From Struthio camelus (Eukaryota > Chordata > Aves > Struthioniformes > Struthionidae), in the NCBI RefSeq assembly GCF_040807025.1, contig NC_090945.1, forward strand, positions 73,295,088 to 73,359,087: a stretch of 64,000 nt of DNA, read 5' to 3'. The notes below the pieces were generated by a model. That model was not told where the DNA came from. It was given only the letters and a program-made list of their open reading frames with translations, and did not search any database. The position numbers and the translations under genes were made by a program. This document shows, one piece after another, positions 1 through 13,200 of this stretch (positions are counted from its first letter, which is position 1; each line of letters opens with the position of its first letter).

Positions 1-3000
1 ACATTTCTTTATTGACAAAAGTTGTTTTAGAAAAATATGAACATTTTAATATTTAAAAACATCTGCCTACTCGTTTTAAGATATATTAGAAATGAGAGTT
101 GCTTCTAAATTTATATTGTTCAAAAAACGATTATACTGAATGATCCCATTTGTTGCATGAAGAATTTGGTATACCAAAATACCAAATTGTGTGGGGTGAG
201 AAGGGAAACATTTTTTAACACAAATTACAGTTGGCAGGAGCTCATCATTAACACTCATGCAGAATTTTATTTTGCCAAAAAGACAGAAGTGTGTACCACA
301 AGGGAAGATGGGGGACATAAGGCTAAGAAAATTCATTCCATTTGCTGCAAAAATGAACTGGCAAGTGAATACCATTCAGCCAGTCTGTATGACAGTCATC
401 AAAAACAAAGTGTAGAGAAAAGAGACAATGTGCAGTGGTTCCAAAGTATAGAGCACTATATCCCTTGATCTTGTATCCAAAATCATGCTACCTAAAAAAG
501 GTCCCTTCAATTTAAAGCATGTAAGAGAAACTACTAGGGCTATTATAGATCCATTTCCATGGATGATGAAAGCAGCAAAATAAAAGCAAGAAGTATTTTC
601 TTTTACTTTCAAGGTAAAAGCTTGGAAACCTTGGTAAAAGCAATGGAAATCTATCAAAATGTTTTCTTCTGACATGATTCTGGTAATTATCGTGACTGAT
701 ATAGACCTTGTTATATAGCCACCAGTGTCTGCTAATAAAGTGGCGAATATAAACTAAATATAAATAGTCTAAAAATGAATGTCTTGGGGAAAGATGACCA
801 AAAATGAAGAAGTCAGGTTAATATTTCATAATTAAATCAAATCAAAGAATCTCTCTAGATATTTTTTAACCAACAAATCTTTTGCTTACTACTAAACATG
901 AACAGATATATAGACAAACATTATTTATATTGTAAGTAGATGTTGGTCCCTTGCCTAACCTCCTATTTTGATTAGCTTCTTTTTTTCCCCATTTTTAAGC
1001 ACAAAATGATTACAATTCTCTCCAAGTGTGGTATATGGCTCAGGTTAATTTTATTTTTAAGGGGGTGCTACCCTTCTCCATTTCCCCATTTACAGAGACT
1101 AAAGAGAGAGCGCTATATGGCATTTTACTCACTGTTAAAAAAGCTGAGTTCAGCTCAAACTCCATTCCTGTGGGAAAACCTGTAAGCTGATGCTAGGATA
1201 TCATCACAGTAGAAAGTTTAAGGTTGCCTGTAAAAGAGAACCAAACACACACGGCACCCGAGCACAATCCCAAATTCATGCCCCAAGTCTAAAAAACTGC
1301 GTACGATGAAGGCGAAGTGCACTACAGTCTCAGTCACAAGCAGATCCTTGAATGTCAGCTTATTCTACTTATATGATAGACATTTTATTCACAAATAAAG
1401 CCAAGCTACAGTGAATAATATGGGCAGGAAGGACAGAGGTTGCAGAACGTCTGACCCTCTCTGTGACAAAATGACCTACAATGGTGTTTTACCAGCTTGA
1501 GTGTAAAGTGCTAATAAACCTAAAGACAAAATGATCTATGATGCCAAAACATTGTTTGGCTTGTGGTCCACTGAATGCTATCGTATTATGTTCATAAATG
1601 CAAGTTAAGAGATTTCCAGAGAGAACAGGTAGGTGTGGAGAGAATAGATAGAGTGGAGAAGAACCAGCCCTCCATGGCGCTTCTGCGCGCTTTGGGACTC
1701 CTTCCCAAATAGCTGTACCCAGTTAGCACTCTCTAGGACCAGCAAGCAGTTAAAAAGCAAAGCCAAAGATTCCTAAATCAACAGAGAAATAAGGAACTCC
1801 TGAGGATTTTGCTTTACTAATACTGTGACTGAGCATGAAGCTGGAGTGGAGGAAACAGTGAGGTGGGGCTGAAAAAAGAGAGCTGGACTGGTACTGGTGG
1901 AGGAGGAAGGCCATATATGGCAGTGGGGAAACAGAACTGAGAGTGACTAGGCAGAAAAGAGGAATCTTAGAGTCGGAAACAGAGAAACCTAAGGAAAGGA
2001 GCTACAGTCTGAGATTACCCAAGGAGAAGGGGGCGGGAGGTTAGGGTTGGGACGTGGTTAATCAAGAGAGAGGCAGGACCTGGAGCCTGGGACTGCTAGG
2101 CAGAGCTTGGGCAGCATGTCTAAAGGAGTCTGCGGATGAGAAAGTGAGAAGTATGAGCTATAAGGGCAGGGAGAGACCTGGGATAAAGGCTGGTCAGAAA
2201 GGGCAGGACAAAAAAAGACTGGTGAGAAATGGTTGGAACAGCTGGTGCCCAGTGGGTCATATTCCCTTTCAGAGACCAGATTTCTCCCTGCTCCCCTGGT
2301 ATCTGCAAATACTGTGAATCCACCAGCAAAACACATCTTCTCTCTATCTAGTGTTAGTTCCCATGGAGAAAGAAAGTGAAATACAGATATTAGGGACAGA
2401 GGTTTGTGCAACAGAACCAGCAGTTCCAGACTTGCTGAGGAAACATGAGTGCAAATGAGGTACTGTACGATTAAAGCTCACCGGTTGCTTTCAGTTCCAA
2501 CGCAGGAAGAAATTTTTCCAAAAACATCATTTGACTTCTTTTTCAGGACCAGAAGGCATGTGTGTTCACTCTGAAACAATCAAAGCACTCTCACAGCAGG
2601 AACTCCCTCCAAAACCGGGGTGGAGGAAGTCTGACACTCCATGGGCTGCCAGGAACCAGTGAGGTGGGAAAATGGGCTGGCAGAAAAGGCTCCTATTGAC
2701 GTTTCATGTAAACTGAGATATTCCCATGGAACCTGTAGATTTCTGCAAGTCTTCATTTTCTGACGGAAAACACTTCCTTGGAAAATTTCTACCAGTTCAA
2801 AACAAGAAGGAAATAAGAGTTTTCTGACTTCTTTGACAGAGCTAGGAATTTACACACACAAAAAACATTCCGAGATGATTATGGTAAAACAGTCAAAAGT
2901 TAGAGAATGCCAGAGCTGGCACAAGCACCCACAAAAAACAGAATGAAAGGCCAAGGCAATTTAGCAGAGTCAGTAGAAAACTTCTGATCTTATTTTTTGT

Positions 3001-5938
3001 TTTGAACTCCAGCAGCAGTATTTTTCAAAAAGGTTTTCTCTCTTCTCTGGAGGATTGTTTAATAGCCACGGTCAGTGTTTATATTAGCCAAGTAATGAGA
3101 AAAACAACTTCCCAGGTTTATAGCAATAAAGATTTTGGATCTTCAAGTAGGATTCCTCTGGAGCTAGAACTCAGTATAGCTCCTTTCCGCTTTCAGCATC
3201 CTTCTCTCTTCTCATTTGCTAGTAAGTGACGGGGCTTCAGTAAGAGTCATGGCAAATGCACCAATACAGAACTATCTTCTGTGTATGGTTAATGCCCTCT
3301 CCTCAGACCTGGATTTGACTGTCCTCAGACAGTCTCCTCAGACAGAGGAGAGGACTGAACAACTATTTCTCCCCTCCTTGTGTGAGTTCCTAGACTACTG
3401 CGCTATTACTTGAAAAGGGAGAGAAGAATCATCTTCACCTTGAAAGCAAGATTTTGAAAGGAAAGGTCCCTCTTAAGCTGTAGAAAGAACTACTCTTGCC
3501 TACCCGCAGTTCAATGTTACAGAACTTGAATGAGAAAAGGTTTTTCCTTGGTATCCTGAAGGAAACAGAGCCTGTGAGAAGTCTACAAAATTTACTCATC
3601 GCTCAGGTTAAGCACTGGTAACGAACTGAATCACAAATTTCATGGGTTCACATTAGTTTTGAATACAAAAAGGAGAAAAGAAGTGGCGCTCTCCTTTTTG
3701 GATCAATTTCTGTAAAGGCTGGATGTTCCTAGCTTTTCTTTTATTTGTTTAGAATCATGCATTATTTCAATAGTCAGCATCTGGTCCCAAAAGAAGCCAT
3801 TTAGAAAAGCCAGCAATTCCCAGACTGCAAATGCTATGGGACATTGGTATGCTGCAGCAGACAAACACTCCAGCTCATTAAAATGCATTGATGGCAAAGG
3901 GAAACTGCAGGCCAGGGACAGAGCCCTAGGTCCTACCCAAGGACAGAAGATGTGAGAACAAAATTACACGTGCAAAATCCCACAAACACATTGCTCAATA
4001 AGATATAATACTCTTGCATCTTGTGAAAATGGACTTTTGATAGACAGTGATTTGTAATTGTTTTCTTATGGGTAATCGGTAGTCAGTTAACCATATGGAT
4101 GGGTAGCTGGTAGCACATCGTGCTCAAGGAGAGGCAGCTCCTCTGGCAGTGCAGAGAAGGGAGCAGGCACCTTGAACTGTCCTGTTGGGAAACAAACACA
4201 GTGCTGGCTGATGGCATCAGCACCTAAGTAAAACAACACGGGTGCAAAATTTTCTGTCTCTTGCTCACTTAATCAGCGTCTGGATTCAGCTCGAAGGGAA
4301 GCGAAAGAAATCCCAGTTTTCTAATCTGTCTTCATGGTAATTTTGTGAGGTTGAATGGATAAGGATTGATAGTCCTTTAAGTATAGCCATGAAAAGATTA
4401 ACTTCATTAACTTCCCACAGTGTTGTATTTTTTGCAGGTATTCAGTCTCTGTCTTTCTTCGATTCCCTTTCTGAAAAGCTACTGCAGCTTTTCATCTTGT
4501 TTTATTATACGCTTTTATCAAAGCTAAGACATTCATGTGGAAAGTAATCCACCAAGAGGAAAGACTCCTGGTCACTACCAGTACCCCACTGGATTTCAAA
4601 AGCTCAAATGTACGACCACCTAATTTAAATGCATCATTTAGGGACTTCCACTTCAGAAGCAGGCATCACAGATACTTGTTTGTGGCCAGAAGCTGGTAGC
4701 TCATAACAGGATCTCAGCCAGCCAGCATGCAAACACATATCTAGCAGTGTGTAGCAGATTTTGCACATAAATGCCTAGAGGTAAACAACAATGAAAAGCT
4801 GAGAGCAGAAAAGGATCCAAAAGCCATCACCTCTAGCTTCATAAATTATCTATTCACTTTTTACACAACAGCACTGTATGAAATGAGATGTGGAGCGTAC
4901 CCCCATTTTCCCCCTTCAACAGCCTGGTCGTTAGAGCGTGCTCTCTTGAGACATGAAAACGTGGGCTTGAATTGGCTTGAGCCTAAAGCAGGCAGTGAAC
5001 TTACCGAGTGCATGCTACTTTTTTGAAAGGCAGGATGTGTCTTCTCGTCAGGCAATGGTTTAAAAGGAGACAGTGAGCTGACGCTTCACAACAAAAAGAC
5101 ACTGCAGAGACCACAGTGCAGGAGGGCAAAGGAAGCAAAGTCCAAATGAGATGCAGGTTTCTGAGTTGGTCACCTCCCACGCTGGCCGATGCTTTCCCCA
5201 ACAGCACACCAGCTGGTCCAACACAGCGGCAGGTCCACCTCCTGCACAGGGAATGGGGGTGCCTCTGCCAAAGCCTCTTCTGCTTTGCAGAAAGCAGACT
5301 TGCAATGCAACTCTCTTCTTTGGGATCTGGCCCTTAATGTTTGATTCTAGCATTACGTTGCCATTGTAAGTCAGTTTTATTAACACTTCCCTTCGCTGCA
5401 TGCCTGATTGATAGAGAATTCTTCTAATTTCTGAAGTTAACATTCATTCATATTTTGTGTTCAGTTACATCAGGTGTCTCATCTAAATGCAGCTGAAAAA
5501 GAACTTTTAAGCTGTGTTTGGAAAAAGGTTAATGACTAGAGAATAGTTTTCGGGTTTAGATATTTTGCGGTGATGAGTGTTCAAGACGGCATACATAGCT
5601 TTGCCTGAATTACACATCTCTGCTAAGTACATAAACATTTACTCACACAAAAGAAAATAATGGAGTGTTGAACTCCCAGATATTTAGCTTAATAGTGCAT
5701 ACAGAGACAACTCTCGTGTCCTTCCACGTTTTCATAAGTCTGTCAGACTTGCACAGATATTTCTAGTCTTTGGCATCCACCCACGCTGTAAGATAAGACT
5801 CTAAGTGGGAGCTGAGAGGTAATGATGAGAAGTATTGTCTTGCCTTGAACTGTTAATGTCAAGTCATCATGCTTATTCTTTTTGATTCTTCCTTTCTCTC
5901 TCACCTTTAAAATCTTACCTTTTCCAGAGTATACTTTT
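1..5938. other. Non-coding stretch, left edge of window
   Basis: No exon or known repeat is recognised. Hexamers AATAAA on the plus strand at 734-739, 1394-1399 and 1513-1518, and one on the minus strand at 8-13, are compatible with a transcript end. In human, STK32B converges on EVC2 from this side, but no STK32B coding sequence was seen. Open frames here (under 120 codons) look like chance. Confidence 0.5.
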
Positions 5939-6024
5939 CATTAGCTATGTTCATGCTTTTTCACAGATGATCTTTTTTTCCTCATGCTTGGTATTTGTAG
6001 CTAACATATGACAGTGTGTACATA
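5939..6024 (+). repeat. Source copy of an 86-bp direct repeat
   Basis: These 86 bases recur at 6750-6835 with only three substitutions and no gaps, 811 bases to the right. This copy sits in continuous local sequence, so it is taken as the source. Confidence 0.85.
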
Positions 6025-6719
6025 TACTATATATGGGGGGTTTTAACACTGACACGGGGTAGCTGTAGCAGACAATTTTCACTCCAAAGATACAGTAGAT
6101 GACGGGAATAGCTTTCCTCCTTATCTCCTTTCAAGAAATTCAGCTAGGCTATTGCTGAATTCTTTTCCTAAGTGATTAGGGTCAACAGGAAATCCAAATT
6201 CTACCTGACTTAGACTACTGATACTATCATCTTTCAGAGACAATCACAGTTCTATACTCATTAAAGATCTTCCAGTATTTACAGCAAAAGTTGGTATCAG
6301 AAAGTTCTAGAGGAAGTTCTCATCCCTCTGAAGTCCATGAAAGTTTACCACTGATAATTGCACGAGCAGGATTTCACCCACACGGAACTAGAAGCTGCAT
6401 TCTGCTGTGGTAACCTTTTCCCTGAAGTTTAAAAGGCTAAAGAGAGATAAGATAACCCCACGGGTGCTATCTTCTGACCCATAGTGTCTAAAGATAAATT
6501 GAAAATAGATAAGGATAGAATACTAATCTGGAGATCTCCATTTGATCATGCTGGAAGAATCCAATTTATACATCATTTGTGAACTTCAACTTCATCCCAT
6601 TTGAAAATTACCCACTTTCAATGAGATAGAAAGGCTTTTTAATGTAATTTTATCAGTAATACTCTTCCTACTCTAACAACCTCATATTGGGTAATCCTCA
6701 CATTCACATTTTATTCCGT

Positions 6720-6884
6720 AAAGCTTATACGATAGGCAGGGAAAATACTCATTAGCTATGATCATGCTTTTTCACAGCTGATCTTTTTTTCCTCATGCTT
6801 GGTATTTGTAGCTAACATATGACAGCGTGTACATAAAGTGTGTACATTATCAAAGCTTATACGATAGGCAGGGAAAATACTCAT
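6720..6884 (+). repeat. Templated insertion with 33-bp flanking duplication
   Basis: A 33-base unit is present at 6720-6752 and again, identical, at 6852-6884. Between them lie 83 bases matching 5942-6024 (three substitutions) and 16 further bases. Eleven of those (6837-6847, agtgtgtacat) again match the source at 6013-6023. The last three bases of the unit (cat) coincide with the start of the copied block. Confidence 0.9.
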
Positions 6885-7494
6885 GCATCTGTTTATATTG
6901 AACATGAAAGCAAATGACATTCTTATTCCCCAAAGCCTTATCAGTTATTTATACATCAAAAGTTGGTATTTTTGTTGTATTTCAAGTTACCTTCGTAAGG
7001 TGGCTGCCAAAGGCACCATCAGAGACTGCAGCATTGCTATGCTTGGACTTGTAAAGTTAGATAAACAGCAGCCTTAGCCCACGCAGACCTGACAGAAAAG
7101 GGAACTACTACTATCTACACATTCAGCGGTAAGGCTGAAAATTTTTAAATTTTAGTTTGGGAAAACAATATTTGCATTTTGGAACCTATTCATCCGCAAG
7201 TTTGTCACTATCCACATTTGGTCTTCAGAGCATTGCTGTTATATGCCACTCCTTCTCAACGACAGCCCACTTTACAACGACCTTAGGCCAAAAGGAAAAA
7301 TAGCTTTAGTCACAGAGTAAATCAGAAACTCCTTTGATTTTGCAGCTCAATGCAGAATAATCTGAAAAATAAGGTACCCAGTTCAATAAATATCTTAGTG
7401 ATGTAGACAAAAGGGTGAATTCTGACAAGTGAAAACTCTCAAAAATCTGGAACGATAGTGAAGAAAAGGGAAAAATGGTCCTGAGGTTAAAGGA

Positions 7495-7745
7495 CTGAGC
7501 TGTTACTCTGTTCTCAGGTCTGCCACAGACTCCCTATTTGACCTTTAGGGAACAGGCTTGTCATCAACTTTACTGGGTGCTAGGCCAGACCTTTAAGGCC
7601 TCAGTTCTCCATCCATAAAAGAAAGATAATACTTCTCTAGAGAGAAATTGTGATGGATAATCCTTTCCTGGAGAGCAACTGTGATGATGAATTGTGAGAG
7701 GTTTAGATGCTACGGTGATAAGTGCTACAGAAGAACATACTATGG
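7495..7745 (+). mobile_element. MIR-like CORE-SINE fossil
   Basis: The order of motifs fits a MIR/CORE-SINE: ctcaggtctgccacagac, then ttgacctttagggaacagg, then ggcctcagttctccatccat followed by aaaagaaagataatac, then attgtgagaggtttagatgc and gataagtgctacagaag. It is very diverged but co-linear over about 250 bases. It is intergenic and shows no coding content. Confidence 0.5.
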
Positions 7746-8109
7746 CAAAATAAAACTTGTGCTGTCACTCACCAAACTGCTGAAACATATTTTTTAAAGT
7801 GACATTTTCACATTATTTATTATAAAGAAGGGCAGTCTTTATGTCTCTTTTCAATTAGCAGTAGAGCAACTGAAATAAGACAGCAAAAAGTAAACTGTGA
7901 CTAACGCCATGTGGTGCTAAGATTCATAATCAGAGTTCTCCCTTTGACACCCAAAATGCACGGAGGTGCAGTTCAGTTCTGAGAAAGCAATACCTGCCAG
8001 AGCTGAAGCTGGTGATGGATGGGCTACAGAAAATTCACAGGAAAGACTTACTTTGAAGTGCCTTGGCAAACTATTATTCCTGTGCTAAGCCAGCTCCATT
8101 TTATAAATA

Positions 8110-8412
8110 AGCAGAACGATGGACTTCTTAACACAACAAATAATCGACCTGTGGAACTCATTGCCAAAGGATGCTGTGGGTGCTAAGAATTTACATGGGT
8201 ACAAGGCTGGAGAAACAGATGAAAGAGAAATTTGTTGAGCATTACTAAAAAAATAGAAAACACATCCAGATGTCAAAGAGAGAAAAATAGTTGGAGCCTG
8301 GGGAAGGATGATATTTGCTTGCCCTGTTCTTATTTTTCCCTTGGCACTCATTATAACTGGGACAGGACACTGACTACAAAAGACCTTTGGACAGACCAGC
8401 TAAAGCCATTCT
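8110..8412 (+). mobile_element. Old CR1/L3-like LINE 3' region
   Basis: The segment ctgtggaactcattgccaaa followed by ggatgctgtgggtgctaaga matches the end of the CR1/L3 reverse-transcriptase ORF (a WNSLPKDAVG-like motif). About 130 bases later, gggacaggacactgactac and aaaagacctttggacagacc match the untranslated 3' region of the same family. Together they mark a roughly 300-base degenerate copy. Short open frames here are remnants of it. Confidence 0.6.
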
Positions 8413-9783
8413 TAAGGCCTTCTGGAATAAACTTGTCAGGACACACACTCGCTCGTTGCCAGACCTAAACCCCATCTGTTCCAAGGAGAGCATTCAAGGT
8501 GACATGCTCATGCTGTGTTGGGAGCAGCACCGCCAATCCCAGGAGCTCCAGCTGAGATCTGCCTCCTCCTTAACTGGTTCTCTTCTCTCTCTCTACTCAT
8601 ACAGGCAGCCCACATTTCTGAAGTCATCTCTCCTCAGAAATAAGGACCCAAATTAATTTTTTTCATATCGGTGGGAAACTAAAAACTTCTTTTGGGTATC
8701 AGACTTACCTCAGGAGAGATGGTAAGAAATATGTGACCTAAAACAAGTGATGGTACATACTAGGTAAATGACTGATACCACTGTCAGCTCACAAGTGCAT
8801 GAAGAGTAGAGAACTACAGGGGAAAAGACATCAGAAACTAAAGTTTTCTTAGTTCATTCTCTTTGCTTTCATTTGTTTATTACTCTATTTATGCATGTCC
8901 TATATGTTGGACCTCCATTAACGGAAAAAGCAGCACCTTTGGACTGAAACATGCATGAAGCCTAACACGAACATTCTAATAGAAGATATTTGCTACAGCT
9001 AAAAGATATACACCGCAGTTTAATTACACAATACTGTATACTAAACTCTTCTTTAATTTTGCTACAGTACGCTGACCTGATCATGTTACCAGAAAAACTA
9101 CCTGCCTCATCTCATGTCTTGGGGAGGATTTGAGTACCACATTCTTCACAGAGGCACTGCTGTGCACAAGGACAAAAAATTTTAAAAAGTTAAAAAAATA
9201 AACTAGTATTAAAAAATTATGGCCACTGATGTTAGAGCAGAGCGCTATGGCACAGATCAGATTCATTCTAAGTCTTTTTTTTTCCTTTTTTTTCTCCTTT
9301 ACAAGGCTCCCGTGATGATGTCATTCAGGAGTAACTCTTTGTCAGCAGGCAAGGACTACCCAATCAAGTTATATTTCGCAAAGTTATAAAAAAAAAAGAA
9401 GTAGTTTTTCCCCTGCTTTGAAAATTTTGCCATCTCTCATGTCTCTCACTGTATAGACACATCCTTAGTCTATTAAACACTATTATACGCTTACACTTGA
9501 GAAGTGTGAAAAAAAGGCCTGCAGGCTTTTCTTTCCCATTGCATCTATTCTGCATCTTCTCCAGTCAAAAACAAACATCAGAGCTCTACCAGCTGGCAAT
9601 TTTGATAGAACGAATAGATCCAGACAGACAAAGTTGTAAACACCACAAACACTAACCCAGGTTCAGGGTTCTGAATACAGACACCTTGGTATGAGCACCA
9701 TCAACCTCCAGCAAAACTTTCCAACCCCTTCTTAAAGAAAGAAAACTGTTAAAGCATTTGAAATGTAAAATATGAAGTTTGAA

Positions 9784-9810
9784 GTTAAACTGAATATGAT
9801 TCAGTTTAAC
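9784..9810. repeat. Perfect 12-bp inverted repeat, 3-base loop
   Basis: gttaaactgaat and attcagtttaac flank atg, giving a perfect hairpin. No function is assigned. Confidence 0.9.
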
Positions 9811-10149
9811 AATGCTGCTCACCTCTTTTCCTTCAGCTGTAGAGAGGAATTCTTTCAAATGTAAAAAATGTTTTTCAGCCTTTTCAATGGCATTTAAGTA
9901 TTTAGCTGCCTCTCTTTAGGCAAAAGAGAGGAACGAGAATTGCTGCTGTTCTTTGAAACTGATCCTGCTTCCTCAAAGGCAAAAAGAGAGAAGACTAAAG
10001 GATAGCAGAGTATCAAAGCTTCTCTTTCTGATGCCAGCTCTACTGCCAGGCGATCTGCTACCCTGAAACTTGGTAGACCTGAGACTGGTGGAGCACTGAC
10101 TCAGAGATCTGCATTCGCTGCCTCTCTCATAGTGAGGCGGCTAAAGATA

Positions 10150-10252
10150 CCTGATTTTCACTTTCTTTTTCTCATCTCCTCTTTCTCTTTCTCTTTTCCT
10201 TTCTTCCTTCTTCCCTCCCTCTCTGTTTTTTCTTTCTCTCTGTCTCTATCAG
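10150..10252 (+). repeat. Polypyrimidine tract
   Basis: About 100 bases are almost wholly C and T (ctttctttttctcatctcct, then long TTTCTC/CTTCC runs). It is intergenic low-complexity DNA; the open frames over it are Phe/Ser- or Lys/Glu-rich artefacts. Confidence 0.85.
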
Positions 10253-13200
10253 AGATCCAGAGGAGACAGACACTCAACCAAAGGAATAATGGAGGGAAGA
10301 GAGTACATAGGAGGGAGATTGCCCGGGAGAATGCCATCCTGTGGGAGCTCAGGACACAGGTCACGGTTGGGATGATACTCAGCTTCCCTCTCCCTTCCTT
10401 CAGTTTCACTGAGGATCACAGCGATGATGGACCTGTGGTAACACCAGTACAGCCCTGCTGGTGATGGCCTCATTCCTGCCAGTCCACCTGCCTTCTTTAC
10501 GCTATATGAAAAATTAGGGACCTAGGAAAGGCACTGAGACAAGGAATGAACTATTTTCTCAGTTTGTCAACCAATTAGTCCTAATTGATTTATTTTTCAT
10601 TCATTATTTTCTGGGTAAGTTTTGATCTTAATAGCAGCAGTAGGGCTCTTGCTTTGACAAGCTGAGGTTCTTATAACGCTTACAAAAGCATTTATATAAT
10701 AAGAGAATTGGACTCTTGTACTTTGGTTAGTTTGGGTTTTTAAGCCCCCATATACCAGGTTTCCGCACCCAGCGATCTCTTGTACACCTTTGTTTATCCT
10801 TTCTGTCTTATGCACCACTTGGCAGCCACGGTCTGAAATGCGATGGAGATAGCAACCCTACATGCATCCCGCTATTGCCCAACTAGCAAGCCCTACCCGT
10901 AGCACAGAAAAAGGAATACAGACCTGAACTGCAGTTCCAATGAAGCAAGGAGACCCATCCTTAAATCTAAACACTTGAAGTTTGGGTGAAAATGTTTCAT
11001 TCTGTAATTCCTGTGGGGAAAAAAATCAAAATTTTCTTCAAGAAAAAGTAACCAAAAAACCTATTTTCCAATCAGCTACAACCAACAGTTAGTACTATAG
11101 TAATTTAAGTTTCATTATTTCATGCTATTAATAGCATCAGCGTTTCAGTCAAAACATGAAGTGACTAATGCAGGACAACGTAAGTGATATCTAACAGAAC
11201 TCAGGTTCTCCCACTTCAGTGCTTACTCTGCACTACCAGGAAATTCATTTGTACTCGGAAACTATCAGCTGAAAGCAAGCTTCAGAACTGTTGTACCCAG
11301 ATACATCTTTTTAAAGATTTTATACTCTCTGCATGACAATTACAGCCCTTCCTGATGAGTCTATCCATACTTGTAAATTTTAGATCTGACATTACTTTCA
11401 TTTAACCTCCTGATAGCCTGAACAGATTTTTATCCTTTGAAAAAAAAGAAACTCACATCAAATGCAGAGATGCATCTCTCTCTCTCTCTAGACACATTTG
11501 GCTGAAATAGTATTAATAAAATTGGCTTGATAGGCCATATTTCCACATCAACTCTTTTGCAATCACCTTTTTTAAAGCAATTAGGCTCACAATGACATAG
11601 AAATGAAAACACTTTTGAAATGTATTGTATGTAATCTCCCAAGGAATGAGTGAAATGATGTGAGTAATGAAAATGTTTTTTTAATGACTGGGCTACATTA
11701 TCCGAGGTGAGTTTCAGTCTCTCATTTAAATCATGTTTTCCTCTTTTAGAAAGAAAAATAAAAGGTATGCTCAGGAACTTCTTTTCCTATTGCCTTCTCT
11801 TTCCCCTCAACCATTCTCACAGGCCTTCATGTTTAGGGCAATAACATCAGCTGTTCTTCACCACTCTTCGGGAGGGGATGTCATAACCTATTCGTAACTC
11901 CAGTTCATGGAATAAACACTATGCAATAGCACTTATTGAAAAGACTACTCTCTCTCTCCTTGAATCTTTTCATGTATTCTGCTCTTCATTTTCCCCTCTG
12001 CTAAATGGGAGTAGCATTACTTTTTCACCATTCAAAACATACACTGCAGGAATGGAAGTGAAGAGAAGTCCACGTTACTGAAACACAAAAAATATTTTCT
12101 TTAAAGAATAAAAATCACTCAAAGTGAGTGCAAGTAAGAGATGCAAATTATGCTTTAGTGTATGCGTCTAAAATATGTAGTATCAGAATAGTAAATGTTA
12201 TTCCACCTGCAATTTTCTATAACCCACAAGACTACTTGGTATTATCAGACATGCAAAATGCGAAGGCCTGTGTAGAATTATTCAGTTCAACTGTGGTGTG
12301 AATCAAACCAAACTAAAAATTCCTCAGTCACTAAAGGATATAAAAAGATGAATAGAGCAGAAATGGATTTTAGGTCTAAGAATTTGTTTCCAGTTACAAT
12401 ATAGAAATCATGCATGTATTTATTTATGATGTATTTATTTCTTCTGCTTATGTCTTTATGCTAAAGTAAAAAGCTAAAAATAAAAAAATAAGAAAACAAA
12501 ACAGAGCAAAAACATACAAATGAACAGCAGAGCTTCAAGGGGTATCAATTAGGATACATCGTTTAACATCAGTGGGTCTGACTCTGAAATTTTCACAGAT
12601 GTGTAACTTCACTGATCTGTAAAGGAAGTGGGAGCACTTTCATGCATAGTTAGCTTGTTGGTTATTTAATCCATGCCTCAGGAAGAATTAAAAAAAAAAT
12701 TCATAAAATTTCCTCTTGGGACTGCAGGAAAGACATCCACAGAGATGATCAATACTTTTAATTTCTGTAACGCAATTGCATGGCACATGAGTAACTACTT
12801 GCATTTCGAGCCACTACAGCAGCCGTTCCTGGGCACAATGATATCATCCTCAGCAAAAAGAATTAGCAGATTTCTTATGTCAGCAATACAGCGGTGCACT
12901 CCCAGTCAAATATATCTCCAAGACAGTCTCATAGTTTCTCTAGATATTAACTGTCGTGAGAGGGGTCTAAAGATTTGTTGCTGTTCATTTTGATTAACAC
13001 AATCTACAGCTATAAAACCAAGACTCTCGCCCCACAGCACATCTAATTACATCTGAACACTCAACGTCCAGAGCACATTGGCCTCCTAATATCCTTTGGT
13101 CTCCCATTATGGGATCTTACCTAACTGCCCACAGGACTCAGGCCCAGTCCTCACTCACAGCGCTTGGAGAAGGAGCAAGAGCTGTGTCCATGCAAACGGG

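Noticed and set aside
2058..2411. Overlapping open frames on both strands
   Set aside because: No conserved motif, both strands open, typical of chance in purine-rich DNA.
10132..10464. Phe/Ser-rich 110-codon open frame
   Set aside because: Product of the polypyrimidine tract; low complexity.
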